A stretch of DNA of 64,000 nt. It comes from Linnemannia schmuckeri (taxonomy: Eukaryota; Mortierellomycota; Mortierellomycetes; Mortierellales; Mortierellaceae). A program made the position numbers and the translations under genes. Shown one piece after another: positions 26,201 through 39,356 of this stretch. The stretch's first letter is position 1. The number at the start of each line of letters is the position of its first letter. The stretch is from contig JANATG010000007.1 of NCBI GenBank assembly GCA_029449235.1, positions 1 through 64,000 on the forward strand, read 5' to 3'. The notes below the pieces were generated by a model that made no database searches, was not told the origin of the DNA, and was given only the letters and a program-made list of their open reading frames with translations.

Positions 26201-27439
26201 TGGATGGGAGCAGAGGGAAGAAGGGGCATGCTGACCAAGAGAAGAAGCGAAGGCTGACAAAGACACACATCTAATACATCGATTAACATATATATGTATA
26301 TGGCGTGGATCAGAAATTGCAGGTGGGTATGTAGGACAAAGAGGACATAGGGAACAGAGGGGTCAGCAGAAGAGGACAAACAGCATAAAGGGGAACACTC
26401 CTACCTCCGAGGGGAAGAGATGACAAAGTTGGCTACACTAGTGCTAACTCCTTGGGCGTACGGTACTACTTTCAATCTAAAAAACCAGCTTCACTTTTCT
26501 AACAGATTATTGACACACTCGAGGGGCAACAAAAACGACGAGAGCCCTCTTTATTTTTTATTTCTTTCGTATCTTCACTGCAGACATATCCCTTGCCATG
26601 AAAGTGTAAGTATGATATGTAGAAAAAAAGAGGACATGCACCTGTGCTGGTTGGAGTGAATGTAATAGTGTGTGTGAAAAAGGAAAGAAGAAACAAAAAG
26701 CAACAAAAAGTGAGAAGAGAGAGAGAGATAGAGGAGTGAGAGTCTCTGCGACGAAAAGCAAGAAGTAAGCCGCGCCCTTCTTTGTTCTTCTTCTGCCTTA
26801 TTCCTTATGCCTTATGTGTGTGTTGTGTGTCAGTTGTCTATGCACCCATCAGCCAGAAACCAACGACCTTTGTCTTGTTCCTTGACCATTTTCTCCCTCT
26901 TCCTTGATGACCCTCTTTGACCATATCCCTTTGTGTCCAGTCGCTATTGTTATCCCCTTTCCCTTTTCCCCCTTCCATCCTTATCCCGCCCCTTTTCTTA
27001 TTTCATTTTTTTACTTCTCCATTCCCCATTTCGTCCTTCATCCCCCATCCCTCCCTTCCCTTCCCTCCTTCCGTCCCTCCCTCCTTCTCCCTCTCCTTCC
27101 CTTCTTCTCATCCGTCCTCCTCCTCGCCATCCCCTACCCCCCCTTCTTCCTCTTCATCCTCTTCACGCCCCCCTCCACACTACTGACTACCTCCACGAAA
27201 CGTTGACGAACCTGGGTCCTTTTCCCTCCCTTCCCTCCGACGCCTCGACTAGCGTCCACCTCAGACTCAAACACAACAACCATCGACTTTCAGGGCGACA
27301 CTTTCCTTCGACTTCATCCATCATCAGCTTCATCGTCATCATCACCATCCCCCTCCTTTCCATCCATCTATTCCTTTCTTTCCATCATCCCTGCCACTCA
27401 TCGTCACTTGCCACTCGCTGCTAATAAAAAAATCCCACT
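23295..27439. other. Gene-free divergent interval of about 4.1 kb
   Basis: This is the longest gene-free stretch outside the subtelomere. It lies between the 5' ends of the GRAM-VASt gene (-) and the RhoGAP gene (+). 23640-24170 is strongly purine-rich, and 26880-27180 is pyrimidine-rich directly before the RhoGAP start. Runs of A or T occur at 25567-25589 and 26138-26157. Open frames follow the composition bias and carry no motifs. I cannot exclude an untranslated or non-coding transcript. Confidence 0.5.
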
Positions 27440-30400
27440 ATGGACGAACAGGACCCCGTCTGTATCGGCTGTCACCGCTCTATTGAAGAAGGCAGCGTCG
27501 TTGCCTTTGGAGAGGGCTTATGGCATGTTCAATGGCAAGTAGATAACAACAATTAGTAGAGCTACCCTGTGTTGTGTCCAGTGTGTTTGTATGTGTGCGA
27601 AGAACAACACATCATGCTCCATGATAGGCAAAACTATAACATAAGTTGCAACGCTTTTGATGTCCTATTTTATTTCCCACAAGAAGAGTGAGAAGTGAAG
27701 AAGGGAAAATTTTTTCTTTTATTGAAAAGGACACATTAGTAGCAACGACAGCGTCCTTTGTGAAGAAAGGAGAGAATTGAGAGGAGGACTATGACATTGA
27801 GCCATTGAATATGAAATGAACGCCAGAAAAAAAGGATACTTGGTAGCATAAGCATAAGCAGAAGCATAAGCATACGCATAAGCATACGCATAATCAATAG
27901 ATTGTATAACAGTTGTCCCATAGGAGCCGTCGAATGCTAATAATCCCACTTTCACTATCTTGACCTTAATACCTTGAACCCACTTGTAGCTTCCGGTGCG
28001 CAAAGTGCAAGGGCCGAGTGGAATGCGACAGCAACCTGCTTCTGCTCTCGGATGGAAGCCCAATCTGTGAGCAGTGCTCGTACAGCTGCAGCTCTTGTCG
28101 GAGACCCATCCTGGACGAGGCGATCATGACTGGTAAACCTGTCCTTTTCTTCACAACTTTAACCCACTCACTCATTTTTTTGTTTAATAATAATACCGGT
28201 GTTTGCAGCTGAATACGATAGGTACCTTCCTCTTGACTTTTGCTCATATAGCTAACAGCTAACCACCCACTTGAACTTTCATTTCCTTGACATGATTGTC
28301 GACAGGCGACGAAGCGTATCATGCAGATTGCTTCCGATGCACACAGTGCGACTCCAAGATTGACGATCTGGTCTTTGCAAAGACATCGCAGGGCATCTAC
28401 TGTATGAAATGCCACCAGGAGCGAAAGGAGGCTAAGAGGCAACGAGAGGAGCGTGAGCGCATGGAACGAGCCGAGAAGATGATGGAGAAACTGCTGCCAA
28501 CTATTCCTGAAGGAGAGGTACGAACAATAACAGCGACAACATTTAGCTTGAAATGGATGGTGCAATGCTCAGATCTGCTTTCTTGTACACCCACACGTGT
28601 GCCATGTATGATATTTTAGACACATGTATCGCCATGATCTTCCATTTTCTTTGTCATGCGTTCTTTGGGTGGATGGATGAGCAACAAAAATATCATAGTG
28701 CGCTGTGCGTGTAGTCCCAAGAGGAAGAAAGAACGACAAAAAAAGTCCATTGATGGCTAGACACTAATGATCTTACCTCTCCCTTTTCTTTCGTATATTC
28801 CCCACTGCTGTCTTCTAGAAATCAACCGCTGCTTCGACCTACAGGAACCAGTCGTATGAGAAACACCAGCAGCTTGCCTTGCCATCCAATGGATTCGCCC
28901 ACACCAATAATGATCTGTCAAAATATCCCCAGCCAAAACTGCCGACGCACGAGTCGCTCTCCAACGGAAGCTATGGTCTTGGCGGACCCGGCTTGGCACC
29001 TTCCATCCGATCCGACAGCCGCCCAAAGACCAATGGTCTCAGTCTGCCTTCTCTCGATGTTGGGCCACCATTGCTCCCGCCTCTCACGTTCGGACTCGAC
29101 GACATTGCTATTAGCTCGGGATTTGATCTTGGGGATATGCTCAATACTCCAGGGACCAAGGATACAAGTCAGGGTTCTTCGACGATTAGCTCTCCGGTTC
29201 CCTCAGTGAAGGAAGTAGAAATTGTCAAGGGCTCGGATCGCAACTCCTACCGTCTAAGCATCAGTCGTGCTAGCGCCCGGCTAAGCATGTCATCTCCCAC
29301 CAGCAGCGACAAATCTGGTGTAGAGGACGATATCAAGATGCTATCAGATATTCCAGAGCACAAACCAGTCGATACCCCATTTTTGTCGCTCCCTGAGGAC
29401 CCTGCAGAGGTAAAAAAAAAAAAAAAATCCGTCTGTTTTGTTTATCGGGTGCTTCAGCCGCCTCTGTTGATGTTATAGACATATTTATTTACCACAGTTC
29501 TTTTGTTCCACTCGCGCCATCACAGGATGATGGAATGAGTCACAGTGATGCACTTACTTTGGTGCGGGAGTTGCGCTTGGAGGTTGCCAAGCACAACCCA
29601 ACCAGTCCACTCCTCTATGGCACACCTCAGCTTCACTTTGGCCTTTTGAAGGAAAAGGTCGACAAGCTCACTCAAAAGCATGTCGAACTCGAGAAATCGA
29701 TTCGCGACATGTACATTGAAAAGGACCTTCTTGGCATGGATCTGGAAGCCATGAATGAAGAACTTGCGTAAGTCTCCACTCATATTTGCAGATGTTTTTG
29801 TTGCTGTCATTTTCTTTTCAATTGTTGGTATATTAAAGCCAATCTTATTACACCGCTATCTATACTTATTAGTGCAAAGGAGGAAGCGTTGGCGGCCAAT
29901 ACCTCGGACAGCTTGAAGCCTCGGCCTGTGACCCACAATTTCAGGTTGAGCACGAGCCATGACTTAATGAAACAGTCGTACCAGATCGAGGTCAAGGCGC
30001 TTCAGGACCAAAAGGAACTGCTTCAGCAAGAGATTCAGGCCTTTGTCGAGACGCGCGATCGTGTTCTAGATGAGATGCAAATTCTGAGCGTTCGGAATGC
30101 GGAGCTCTCGACCATCAACAACGACATGATGAGAGAACTGCAGGGACGCAAGGACGCAAAGGCTGCTCCGGCTGCGCCTTCTTCATCCTTCAATTTAACA
30201 TCGTTCACAGGAAAGATGAGACGGCAGAGGCAAATGAGTGGAGGCAACCAGCAGGAACTCAAGGCACAGAATCTGGTCGCTGGAAGTAATGAGTCGACCC
30301 TCTCGTTCGTGTCGACCAACTCTGACGGAGCATCATCTCGGTCCCAGCAAGGATCGAAGAGCAAGAAGGAGGACAGGCAGGAAGACATCTTTGGAGAGGA

Positions 30401-31893
30401 GATTGTGGCACCCAAGAAGTTCAACTGGAAGAAAGGCACTATCAACACTATGAACACTAGTGTCAACACCGTCAAGAATGTCGGAGCGATGTTTGGAAAG
30501 TTGCTTGTTGAAGGTCCTACTGTCCAGGACGCCTCTGCGGCCAATGGTAGGGGTGCATCGACCATGCTGAGCGACAATGGGAGCTCGAACGGGCAGATTC
30601 TTCCACCGACCAGATCCTTCTCGGGGGGAAGCGATAGCCGGTCACTGAATGGGCAGTACACGGAGCAGCACTTTTTTATTCAGCATAACTACATCAAGCC
30701 CGCCCGGTGCGACTGCTGTGATGACAAGGTGTGGGGTCGCGAATACAAATGTCGTGGTAAGAAACTCGATCTTTTATTCTTCAGCCTTTTTTTAAACAAG
30801 GTACTCCTAATATATGTAATTGACATTGTTTTACCTTGTCAAATTAGGCTGCGGATTCCAAATTCACGGACGCTGCACTCATGAGATAATACCAGGATGT
30901 TCTGGACGGTTCAAGGATTCTGACTCCTCCAGCATCCGTAACCTGACCCCAAGCGGCGAAAGCAGCCATGGTCTCCCCCCACCATCTCCTAAACAGGTCA
31001 TGTTCGGCAACAGTCTCCTGGATCAGCTGGAAATCGAGCAGCGAGTGGTCCCTCTGGTGGTCGAGAAGTGTATCGAGGCCGTGGATGAGCGAGGTCTGGA
31101 GGTAGAGGGTATCTACCGTCGTTCAGGGATGGCCGTTGAAGCTAGACAGTTGGTCCAGGCGTTTGACTCTGGTCTCTACCCTAATCTCATGGATACTGCG
31201 GTCTATCAGGATATCTGCTCGATTACATCCGTCTTGAAGCAATATCTCCGGACTTTGCCAGAGCCTCTAATCCCATATGATCTTTATAGCGAGTTCATGG
31301 AGGCCACCGGGCTACCCCATACGGATGACAAGTACGACACCTTCAAAGATCTCATGGATCGGATGCCATTCGCCCACTACCAAACGCTGAAGATCCTCAT
31401 GGAGCATTTGAACCGAGTCACCGAGCGAGAGAGTATCAACTTGATGACATCCAAGAACCTGTCGGTCGTCTTTGGTCCAACCCTCATGCGGAATCCAGAC
31501 CCAAGTCGCGAGATTCTGGACATGACTTCCAAGAACTTGACGATTGAGTTCTTGATTGTCAACACCCCTGAGCTCTTCGTTCGTGTCGAGAGGACATCGT
31601 CCGGTAGTCATGCTCGTGGTCAGGGCTTGGCCAACGGATCAAGCTTGGCGCCATCGGACGGATTTCCACCTGGGTTCACTGGACAGCGCCAGGGGTCTCT
31701 TGGCAGTGTCGTTCATATGAGCCCCCCACCTAGACGAGTGCCTAACCATGCCGGCCACCCGAACGTGCCTGTTCTCCCACCTCGATCAAGTTCTGGCGAC
31801 GCTATACCCACTATGAGCCAAGCCCAACAGCTACAGCATTACCACCAGCAGCAACAGCAGCACAACAATGGGCAGCATATGTACCAGCAGCAG

Positions 31894-31925
<32 letters not shown>

Positions 31926-32277
31926 GATGTTCCGGCCGCAGCAGTTCCAGCAGCCTCAGCATCCGACCCTTCAGCAACTGAAGCTTCAACAGCAGCAGCG
32001 CGAGCAGTTCCAACGCGATCAGCTACAGCAGCAGCAACAGCTCCATCAGCAACAACAGCAGCAGATGCAGCAACAGAATCATCAAAAGCGGGATCAAGAG
32101 CCCGATCTTGAGCAGGAGCAAGAGGGGTTGGACGCAGTGGTGCCATCATCACCACCATCGGCCTTGACGCAGCCTTCGTCACCGCTTCCGTCTCAAACCC
32201 CATCGCTGGTTCAGCAGCAGCAGCAACAGCAGCGACAGCAAATCAACCCTGAAGTCGACATGACGCACTTTCCCTAA
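27440..32277 (+). CDS. LIM-LIM-coiled coil-C1-RhoGAP protein (Rga1/Rga2 type)
   Basis: Seven exons join in frame to 1198 residues: 27440-27534, 27990-28132, 28306-28517, 28819-29409, 29526-29767, 29873-30756 and 30848-32277. Two LIM domains lie at about 8-60 and 66-125 (CIGCHRSIEEG, CFRCAKCKG, CSSCRRPILDEA, CFRCTQCDSKI). A charged helix and coiled-coil segments follow. A C1 zinc domain lies at about 699-748 (HNYIKPARCDCC, GCGFQIHGRC). The RhoGAP domain (about 775-965) has the arginine-finger region GLEVEGIYRRSG. The C-terminus is a long polyglutamine region. Fungal Rga proteins switch off Cdc42 to shape polarity and septin sites. The first intron starts with GC rather than GT, which is needed to give the LIM cysteine in WHVQCFRC. 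AATAAA at 32309 is a likely poly(A) signal. Confidence 0.93.
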
Positions 32278-33069
32278 TGGATACCCTACACACACACAAC
32301 ATGCGCGTAATAAACATTTATTTTATGTTTCAATGTGGCCAGAACGCCTTTTGTGAAATGAAACCCCTTGCGAGACCGTGATTAACCCAAATCTATTTCG
32401 CATCTTTCTTATTACTTCTTGTCTTTGCGGCCACGGTAAAGATGGCTGTCTCTACTAAAAAACAACGAATGAATAGAGGCAACATGGCTGAGGGTTATAT
32501 TGTCAAACAAGCAAGGTAAGAGGGATATGGGCTATCGCATTGGGATGTGTTTATTGTGTTAGTTGCAGTAGACTCTACTTTTTGAAGGTGTGATTACAAA
32601 CTATTCTAAGTCAAGAAGAGCGAGGCACCTGGAACAATGGATGCATCGGGTCCCGAAGCGAAACACCAATCACGATTTTTTCCCCGCTTCTGCAATTCAA
32701 AGTCGTAAGCAGATGTAAGCAACGATTGTCTATGACCAGAACCAACCAGAACCAGAACACCCCCCGCTATACACCGAAACCAACATCCTTCCCCTCTCCT
32801 CCACCCACGGTACTAGTCGGTTGTTTGTCTCGTGGGCAGTACACTCGTCATGGTCGCCTTATGATTTTTTTGCGTTCAGAGGAATAGTGAAGCCGTCATG
32901 AACAGAACAGCCTCTTTCCTCATCTTGTACTCTCTATCTCACCTACTCGCTCCCTCACTCTCATCCGCAACTGCACTTTGCTTTTCAGTACTCAACTACC
33001 CTCCACTGTATTAAAACTACCTCACCCTCGTGTCCCCCACTCCTCCTTACAGCCACATCTTACCTCGCT
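32278..33069. other. Intergenic region before the SFP1-like gene
   Basis: About 790 bp holds the RhoGAP 3' end and the upstream region of the zinc-finger gene. 32930-33060 is C/T-rich, as is usual before starts in this genome. No gene is seen. Confidence 0.5.
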
Positions 33070-35611
33070 ATGCCCGCACCAGCTGAGATTCAATCCCCAC
33101 GATTACATCGACTTCATTCTAATGATTCTACCCCGCCCCTCCAGCAGTTCTCCTGCCTCGCCGCCACATCCGAGTATGTGTTATGCTCCCCTTCTTCCTT
33201 TTACGGGGATCTTTGTGCATGCCTTGTTCTGCATCCAAATTCACACCGAAATGCGTCGTCCGAGAAGGAGAATAAGAAATAGAAATAGGAAGGGTTGCTC
33301 TCAATTGAAACAGAGTCGTGTCTAAAAGTGTATGCTGATTGTCCAATTGGAGAACAATGGAGACTACCTTGAAGGATTGTGCATATTAAGAATGAGAAGA
33401 CACAAAGAAGCAAAAAGATGTGTTGTGGGTGCATAAGAGCGTTACCAGGCAAGCATAGAGGGCTGGTGTTCGCGATGTTTGTTGATTTGTATCAGCATAG
33501 TGGGATACCAGGATGTCGGGTCAAGACCAAAGTCATGCAGCATCGCTCATCTTTCGTTTTTGTTCTCCATTTGACTAAGCAGACCACCTTATTCCTCGAT
33601 ACCTCTGAATATGCCATGTAGACGCGAGGACGACTTTGAAAGGCAACTATCATCTCCGATGCTAGGGGTACCCGGTGCCACACTCATAGCCTCAGGAGCA
33701 GGAACAACAGTAACAGCAGTAACAGCAGCAGGGGGAGGAGAAGATCATGCTAACCATGCGCGAGAGCTAGAGACCACATTCTGTCGCGATTTTTACTGCT
33801 GTGGTGTGACGCTCTTTGACTTGCACGACCTGTTGCAACATTATGAAGAGTGCCATGTTCGGTTTGAGGAGGATGAGGATTGTAAATTCTCTGTAGATGG
33901 TGGTGGTGGTGGGGATTCAGAGTTCTTTGATGAAGATAGTTGGAGTGATTCAGAGTCGTTAACGTCTTCGTCAAGAAGCTCTTCATCCCCACCTGGGTCA
34001 GGATCCGGCGGTAGCTTGAGTATAAGCAGCAGGAGCATTGGGCAACACTACCATCACCGCCGTCACCAGGCGCATTTCCGGCAATACTCCATTAGTTCAG
34101 CTATCCCGATAAACAAGCATGGTAATGGATCAGGTTCGGCATCGTTTTTTGTGTCGCCATCGCCATCAAGGCGAGGAGGCAGCAGCGGCGGCGGTGATGA
34201 TGGACGGACGCAGCACTTTCTGCATGTCGACAACATCAACTCGACAACGCATGCGCTAGAAATGTTTTCGGCATCCCTTGACGGGACTCCTAAACGAAAA
34301 GCAGTGGTGTCGCTGTCGGACATTTGCGCCGAGGATGATGGTAGATATGAGCACAAAGATGGGGCTCCTTCGTCTGCGTTTTTGAACACCATTCTGCGTA
34401 CGAGATCAACCAGTAGTATCAATGACCCTACAGCTTTAAATCATTTGGGACCTCCTGCCAAGGGACAATTACTGGAGCCAACTCAGCAGCAACAACAGCA
34501 TTCAAAACAGAAGCCACAGCGACACCAGCGACCGCACTCGACTACTGATGAGCCAATCTTCCCTGCAGACAAGAGCCAAAACAGCACAGCATATGCTTTC
34601 GCAAACGACAACAGCAACAACAACATCAACAACAATAACAATAACACCAGCCTCCATTCAAGCGGCTTTGCAGAAGGATTGATGGCGGGGGCAACAGGGG
34701 ACTATGGGCGCGGGAATGCACTAGGATCCCGTTCCAACATCCGACCCAACATGTTCCTCGGAAGCAGTGTCCCGGTAACGTCGTTTGGATCATCTGTCAG
34801 TGGACTACCCCTGCTGACTTCGTCGACCCAGTCGCCCTACGTCGCCGCTGCCGTCGATCTGATGCGTCAACGTGACGAGGTATTCAGTATCATCGAAGAT
34901 ATGACCAAGGTACCCCCAAACGCTTCTGGCGAGAACAAGCCCTACCGGTGTTCAGTCACAGGCTGTGACAAGGCCTACAAGAACCCAAACGGACTCAAGT
35001 ATCACAACCTCCATGGCCATTGCTCAAACGGTCTAGGAGACGGCGACAGTCCAGAGTCAAAACCATATGTGTGTACATTCCTCGAATGCGGCAAGCGATA
35101 CAAGAACCTGAACGGGCTTAAGTACCATATTGAGCACACTCACCCGAACCTCATTGCTGCACTTCGAGCCCACCAGTCCGGTCTGGCCAACCACCCGCTG
35201 ATTGTGAATGGATCGTTTTCAAACGGAAGTGCAGCGGCAATGACGATTGCGGCGGCGTTGGCAGCGGTGGGGGCAAGTCCGATGATGGCCTTGGCGGCAA
35301 ACGCAATCTTGACCGCTCAGGCAGCGGCGGCCAACCAGGCCAGTGCTTCAGCAGCAGCCGTCGTGATCGCAGCGGCGACTGGTGCTTCCGAGTCTGCTGC
35401 ATCGTGTTCTAGCCAATCAAGTAATGGGGGCGCCAAGTTTGCTCCAGACTCTGAGTCAACTGCTTCGTTGGAGAAAGCATTTGTGCCTACGGCAGGGTCA
35501 GGGTTGCCGCAGGTTGTGATGACCACATCTGGGAGCTCGGAGAATACGAGTTTAGGCAAGAGTAGTAGTCATCAAAATATGGTCCCAATAGCACCCGCAC
35601 CAAAGGACTGA
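33070..35611 (+). CDS. SFP1/JAZF1-like C2H2 zinc-finger regulator
   Basis: Two exons, 33070-33173 and 33622-35611, join in frame to 697 residues (MPAPAEIQSPRLHRLHS start). A first zinc-finger-like unit lies at about 89-113 (CRDFYCCGV to HYEECH). The C-terminal pair, about 475-505 and 514-545, reads YRCSVTGCDKAYKNPNGLKY and PYVCTFLECGKRYKNLNGLKY. The YKNxNGLKYH pattern is the hallmark of yeast Sfp1 and animal JAZF1. Sfp1 couples TORC1 nutrient signals to ribosomal protein and ribosome biogenesis genes. Between the fingers lie Ser-rich, Gln-rich and Asn-rich stretches. After them comes an Ala-rich low-complexity tail. An upstream ATG at 33611 belongs to intron sequence. The start was chosen because the exon 1 frame joins the acidic REDDFERQLSSP segment across a good GTATGT donor. 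Confidence 0.85.
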
Positions 35612-35821
35612 CACACTCCGTAGATTTTATAAATACACTTTTCTATCGAAGACATGACAGACATGAATGGATCGCCAGGGGTTTGTTCTCAAGATAATTC
35701 AAAGTATCCTATGGGATTGATTTTTTTTTCTATAAAAGGCACGCGTTTTTTAATCGACAGTGCGCCGCCACATTTCTTGGTAATGTAAGCAATAGCACAA
35801 CATAGTCGTCTTCCCTATGGT

Positions 35822-38800
35822 TTATTTGTTGACATGAATAGGCTCTAGTAACGTCTCCTCGCAGAATGCCCAAAACTTGAGAAGTGTGGGTTTGATGGAC
35901 CGGATCGTAAGACGGCTCCTATAAATAAGAACATATACATTGATTAGTTCTCGTTGCCAAGCACCAAAGGAGTTGTTGAACAATCTTGCATCCGTTCAAG
36001 CGGTCAACAAGAGTGACCCAAACCTTGTGTCGGGCAGCATTGGATACTGCAGTCTAGGGATCGAACGGATGGTCTCTCCCGAGAGCAAGCACTTGAGGAC
36101 GCGTAGGGTGAAATAGTGGGACGAAAGTCGTTTCCAGAGTACAGAGTATTGGAAGAAGATGGCCGGTGGTGGCAACGGAGAGTTCTATTGAAATGATAGA
36201 AAAAAAATGACAAAAGTCAACATGTGAACAATAAGTTCTAACATTGTAACGCGAATATAGTATCTTCCTGTCCTTCGATTGTGAACTCACAGTGAGGAAG
36301 AGATAGCTCGTGGAGCGGGGTATTCTTTCGTGCTCCATATTGGATGGGCCATCAAAAGAGCCAAGGAAGCTCTGTTGACCAAGTTGTGACTGAAGGTGCA
36401 GTGGCGTGTGCTGAGAATATTGGAGATGGCTTTCGTAGGCGTTTGAAGTCCCTGAAATGTGAGAGGGCTGGCGATAGGATGCTTGGGATCCATCGACAGA
36501 ACGATGATGGAGCAGGCCTGAAGAAGCGCCACCCCCCATATCCGCAACTTGCGGGCCGGGCCTACCTCCTGCATCACTTGTATAGGCTAGTGTCTGTTGT
36601 GAAGGATATTCAACCGAGACAGACCTTAACGAGCTCACAACCCACCGAAGGGGTGTAGCCCTGTCAAAGAAGAATCGCTCGGGACAGACCTCAAGCCTCA
36701 ATCCACCAGGAAGGCGATCAGGGTCTTTAATCCTGAGCATGATCGCGAACAAAGGAAAGTGATTCAAGCATGCCAATATTGTCTCCATGGTAGCCTGCAT
36801 GCAAATGACCGCGACCCGACTCTATTTAAATCAAATGGGCAAATATGCACGTTGTAAGTCTCGTGCAGTATAGATTGGACAGTAAATTCCAACAGGAAGG
36901 TAGCATCCTCCTGCCAGCACTTACTAGAGCAAATGTCAAGTAGTAAACGACAATGGTTGGAAACAAGAAAGTAAGCAGTGTGAAGAGAATCGTCCCAAGA
37001 AGCAGTTGGTCCAGATCATAGTCGCATGAGTCAATTCGGTGCCGGAGCGTGTTTCGCTTTTTGCCACGAAACAGATTAAAGAGCGAATAGAGGATCGTAA
37101 GTTGCCAGTGAAATATCCTTGCCGCGACCATATAGAACCAGTAGATATGGAGCGTTGTGAATGCCAGTAGGTCGGATATCAATGAAAGCGCCATGGTTGC
37201 TCCAAATGCTCCCGAAAGCCCAATTAAGTTGATGGCGATAGGCACGATGGGTGCGAGTGAGATAATGAAGTCTAGTAGGGTACAAAAGATTGAAAGCATT
37301 ACGTTAGTCATATTGTACCTGACCAAGCCATAAGTTAGCTAAAAGTGCAATGAGCCCTTGCGGTACCTGCCCACAGTTCAATGAGCCATTTAAAGAGTTG
37401 GCCCAGAAAAGGATTTAGTTCGGGATTGAGCTTGAGACCTGCTGGATATTCGTTCTTAGATGTCAGCCACTCCAATACTGCAGAGATCGAGTCAATGGTA
37501 TAGTCCTTTAAGCAGCATCGTTCAAGGAGCTCATGTTAGTAATGTGAACGATCGACTGGATTTGTTTGCTCATCCGCTAACATTGGCCCCATTGGCCAAG
37601 TGAGCCCTACCTTGACATAGCGCTGTAGCACTTCCGCCATGTACTGGTTGTTGCTGATAAGAAACGACCCAAAGGCAACTCCGATGATAATGTCGTTCGC
37701 TACCAGCCACATGCTATTGTAGAAGCTAGCAAAGGGATGCGGTGCAAAATAACAAACTCACGATTAGCACTGGTAATCGCAGCCCAGGACCAAATGTTGA
37801 TTGAGTGACGAATAACTGGCCGTGCTTTGTACCTGATATACTGTGCTCTTGTTATAGATGTATTCGTCCACGCTCGTTTCTTGGCCATGAAATACTGCCA
37901 TGGCCAAAAACAGGCCTGCTGCAGTCTTAGGTCGATCTGTTGTCCTGTCGTTGTCATGTCCTTGATAGCAATTCCATTGAATGCCCATGCAGGAAACCTC
38001 CAATTCAGCACCCAGAGGCTAAACTCCACAAGCGCTCTCAGAATAAACAGGATCACCATCAAAGGCCGGATCGTGAAGGGTTGGATCATTGGCCACACCA
38101 TCGAAACTGTGATCGCCAGTTTGGACCGCACCTTGATGCTTAGATCCACCGCCGACTCGCGTACTGCTTCCGACATGCTCCTGCTCCTGGCTCGTCTCCG
38201 GAGTAAATTCTTGGCCTTGGCGTGCACCGCTTGCTCAATCGTATAGGACGAGTTGATCTATAAAAGGAGACAAAGGCGTCAATAACTTGATGCATTTAAA
38301 TTCCCCATTCCATGCGGCTTATCAGGTACAGATCCAGATCAACAGGCTCACCTGCTGCAGCGTGACATTCATATCGTCGGTCACTGTCCGTCCTGAAGAA
38401 GGTAGATACAGACGAGAGTGGTTCATTGAAGACTTTGTCCGCCTCTGTGCTGTTTTTGGACTCATGGCCGCGTCAAAGAGGGCTCCTGAGGCATTGATTT
38501 TCGAAATGTCCAGAATCAACGGGTCGAGAGAAAGAAACTGAAAACTCCTGGGATCCGGTTGTTTGTAAAAGATGATTTCCGAGCTAACGTGGCTGTATAG
38601 GTATCCACAACAATGCAGCGACTCGAGGAATGGGATATATGTTGGTTTGATCTCAATGGTCAACCACAGATTAGCCGTCTCCTTGTGTTCCAGCAACGAT
38701 CGCGAGGCCAACAGCTTGGCATTGCTCTCTGCCACGGCCTGCGCCGTCATTCCATCCGCAAAAGGTACAATTGCTACACCAAGAACTACAGGACTGACTC

Positions 38801-39117
38801 CACAGATTCGATTCATAGCAGCAAACTGAGGCTCTGATGTTAGCGATCCAAGCGCTCTCACTAAAGCATCCAGCTAATTCAAGTAGAAAAGAAGAAGTGA
38901 GAAAACAACAGTCAGTCGCCTGGCTGCAGTGAAACGGTGGCAAGTAGAACGCGTATCTTTGGACATGGCATGTCCTTACATCGATATCCGAGACAATTGT
39001 GGCGATGCATGCAGTGAAGCTCCTGACGTTCCAGCCAATAATGAACCCGGTGCGGATGTGTCGCGAGCACAGATGGGATGGCCAAAAGACCTTTGATATT
39101 GCCACCGATGAGCTCAT
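35822..39117 (-). CDS. GPI1: GPI1/PIGQ, subunit of GPI-N-acetylglucosaminyltransferase
   Basis: Nine exons join in frame to 837 residues: 39117-38980, 38873-38352, 38257-37833, 37725-37611, 37505-37375, 37318-36925, 36821-36291, 36184-36024 and 35918-35822. Family landmarks appear in order: VFWPSHL and TGFIIGWNV at the N-terminus, GQQIDLRLQQACFWPWQY, FYNSMWLVANDIIIGVAFGS, GATMALSLISDLLAFTTLHI, FRGKKRNTLRHRIDSCDYDL, FLFPTIVVYYLTF, LNHFPLFAIMLRIKDPDRLP and FFQYSVLWKRLSSHYFTLRV. GPI1 stabilises the ER complex that adds GlcNAc to phosphatidylinositol, the first step of GPI-anchor synthesis. Several hydrophobic helices fit an ER membrane protein. The fifth intron (37374-37319, 56 nt) needs a weak GTGGGC donor to keep the frame. 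Two in-frame upstream exons are listed separately. Confidence 0.92.
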
Positions 39118-39356
39118 GGTTAAAAAGTAATGTGGCCCAGAGATTAAAAGCTTCCCCTCCGTTGCAAATGTTCCCGAGCAGAGGTTCGAAATGGATAGTC
39201 CTGTTTCTATGTACACGGGGTTGGGGAGGAGCGATAATGAAGTCAGTCTTTGGGGACAGTGGTAGTATGTCTGTATCCAAGGTAAAGTAGCGTAGCTTAG
39301 CTGGCTTGGTATTTGCACAATTAATTGACTCATTGGCAACGTGGATTTCGACATAC

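Noticed and set aside
26904..27424. Up to 163 codons of plus-strand open frame
   Set aside because: C/T-rich leader of the RhoGAP gene. Serine/proline-rich with no start context or motif.
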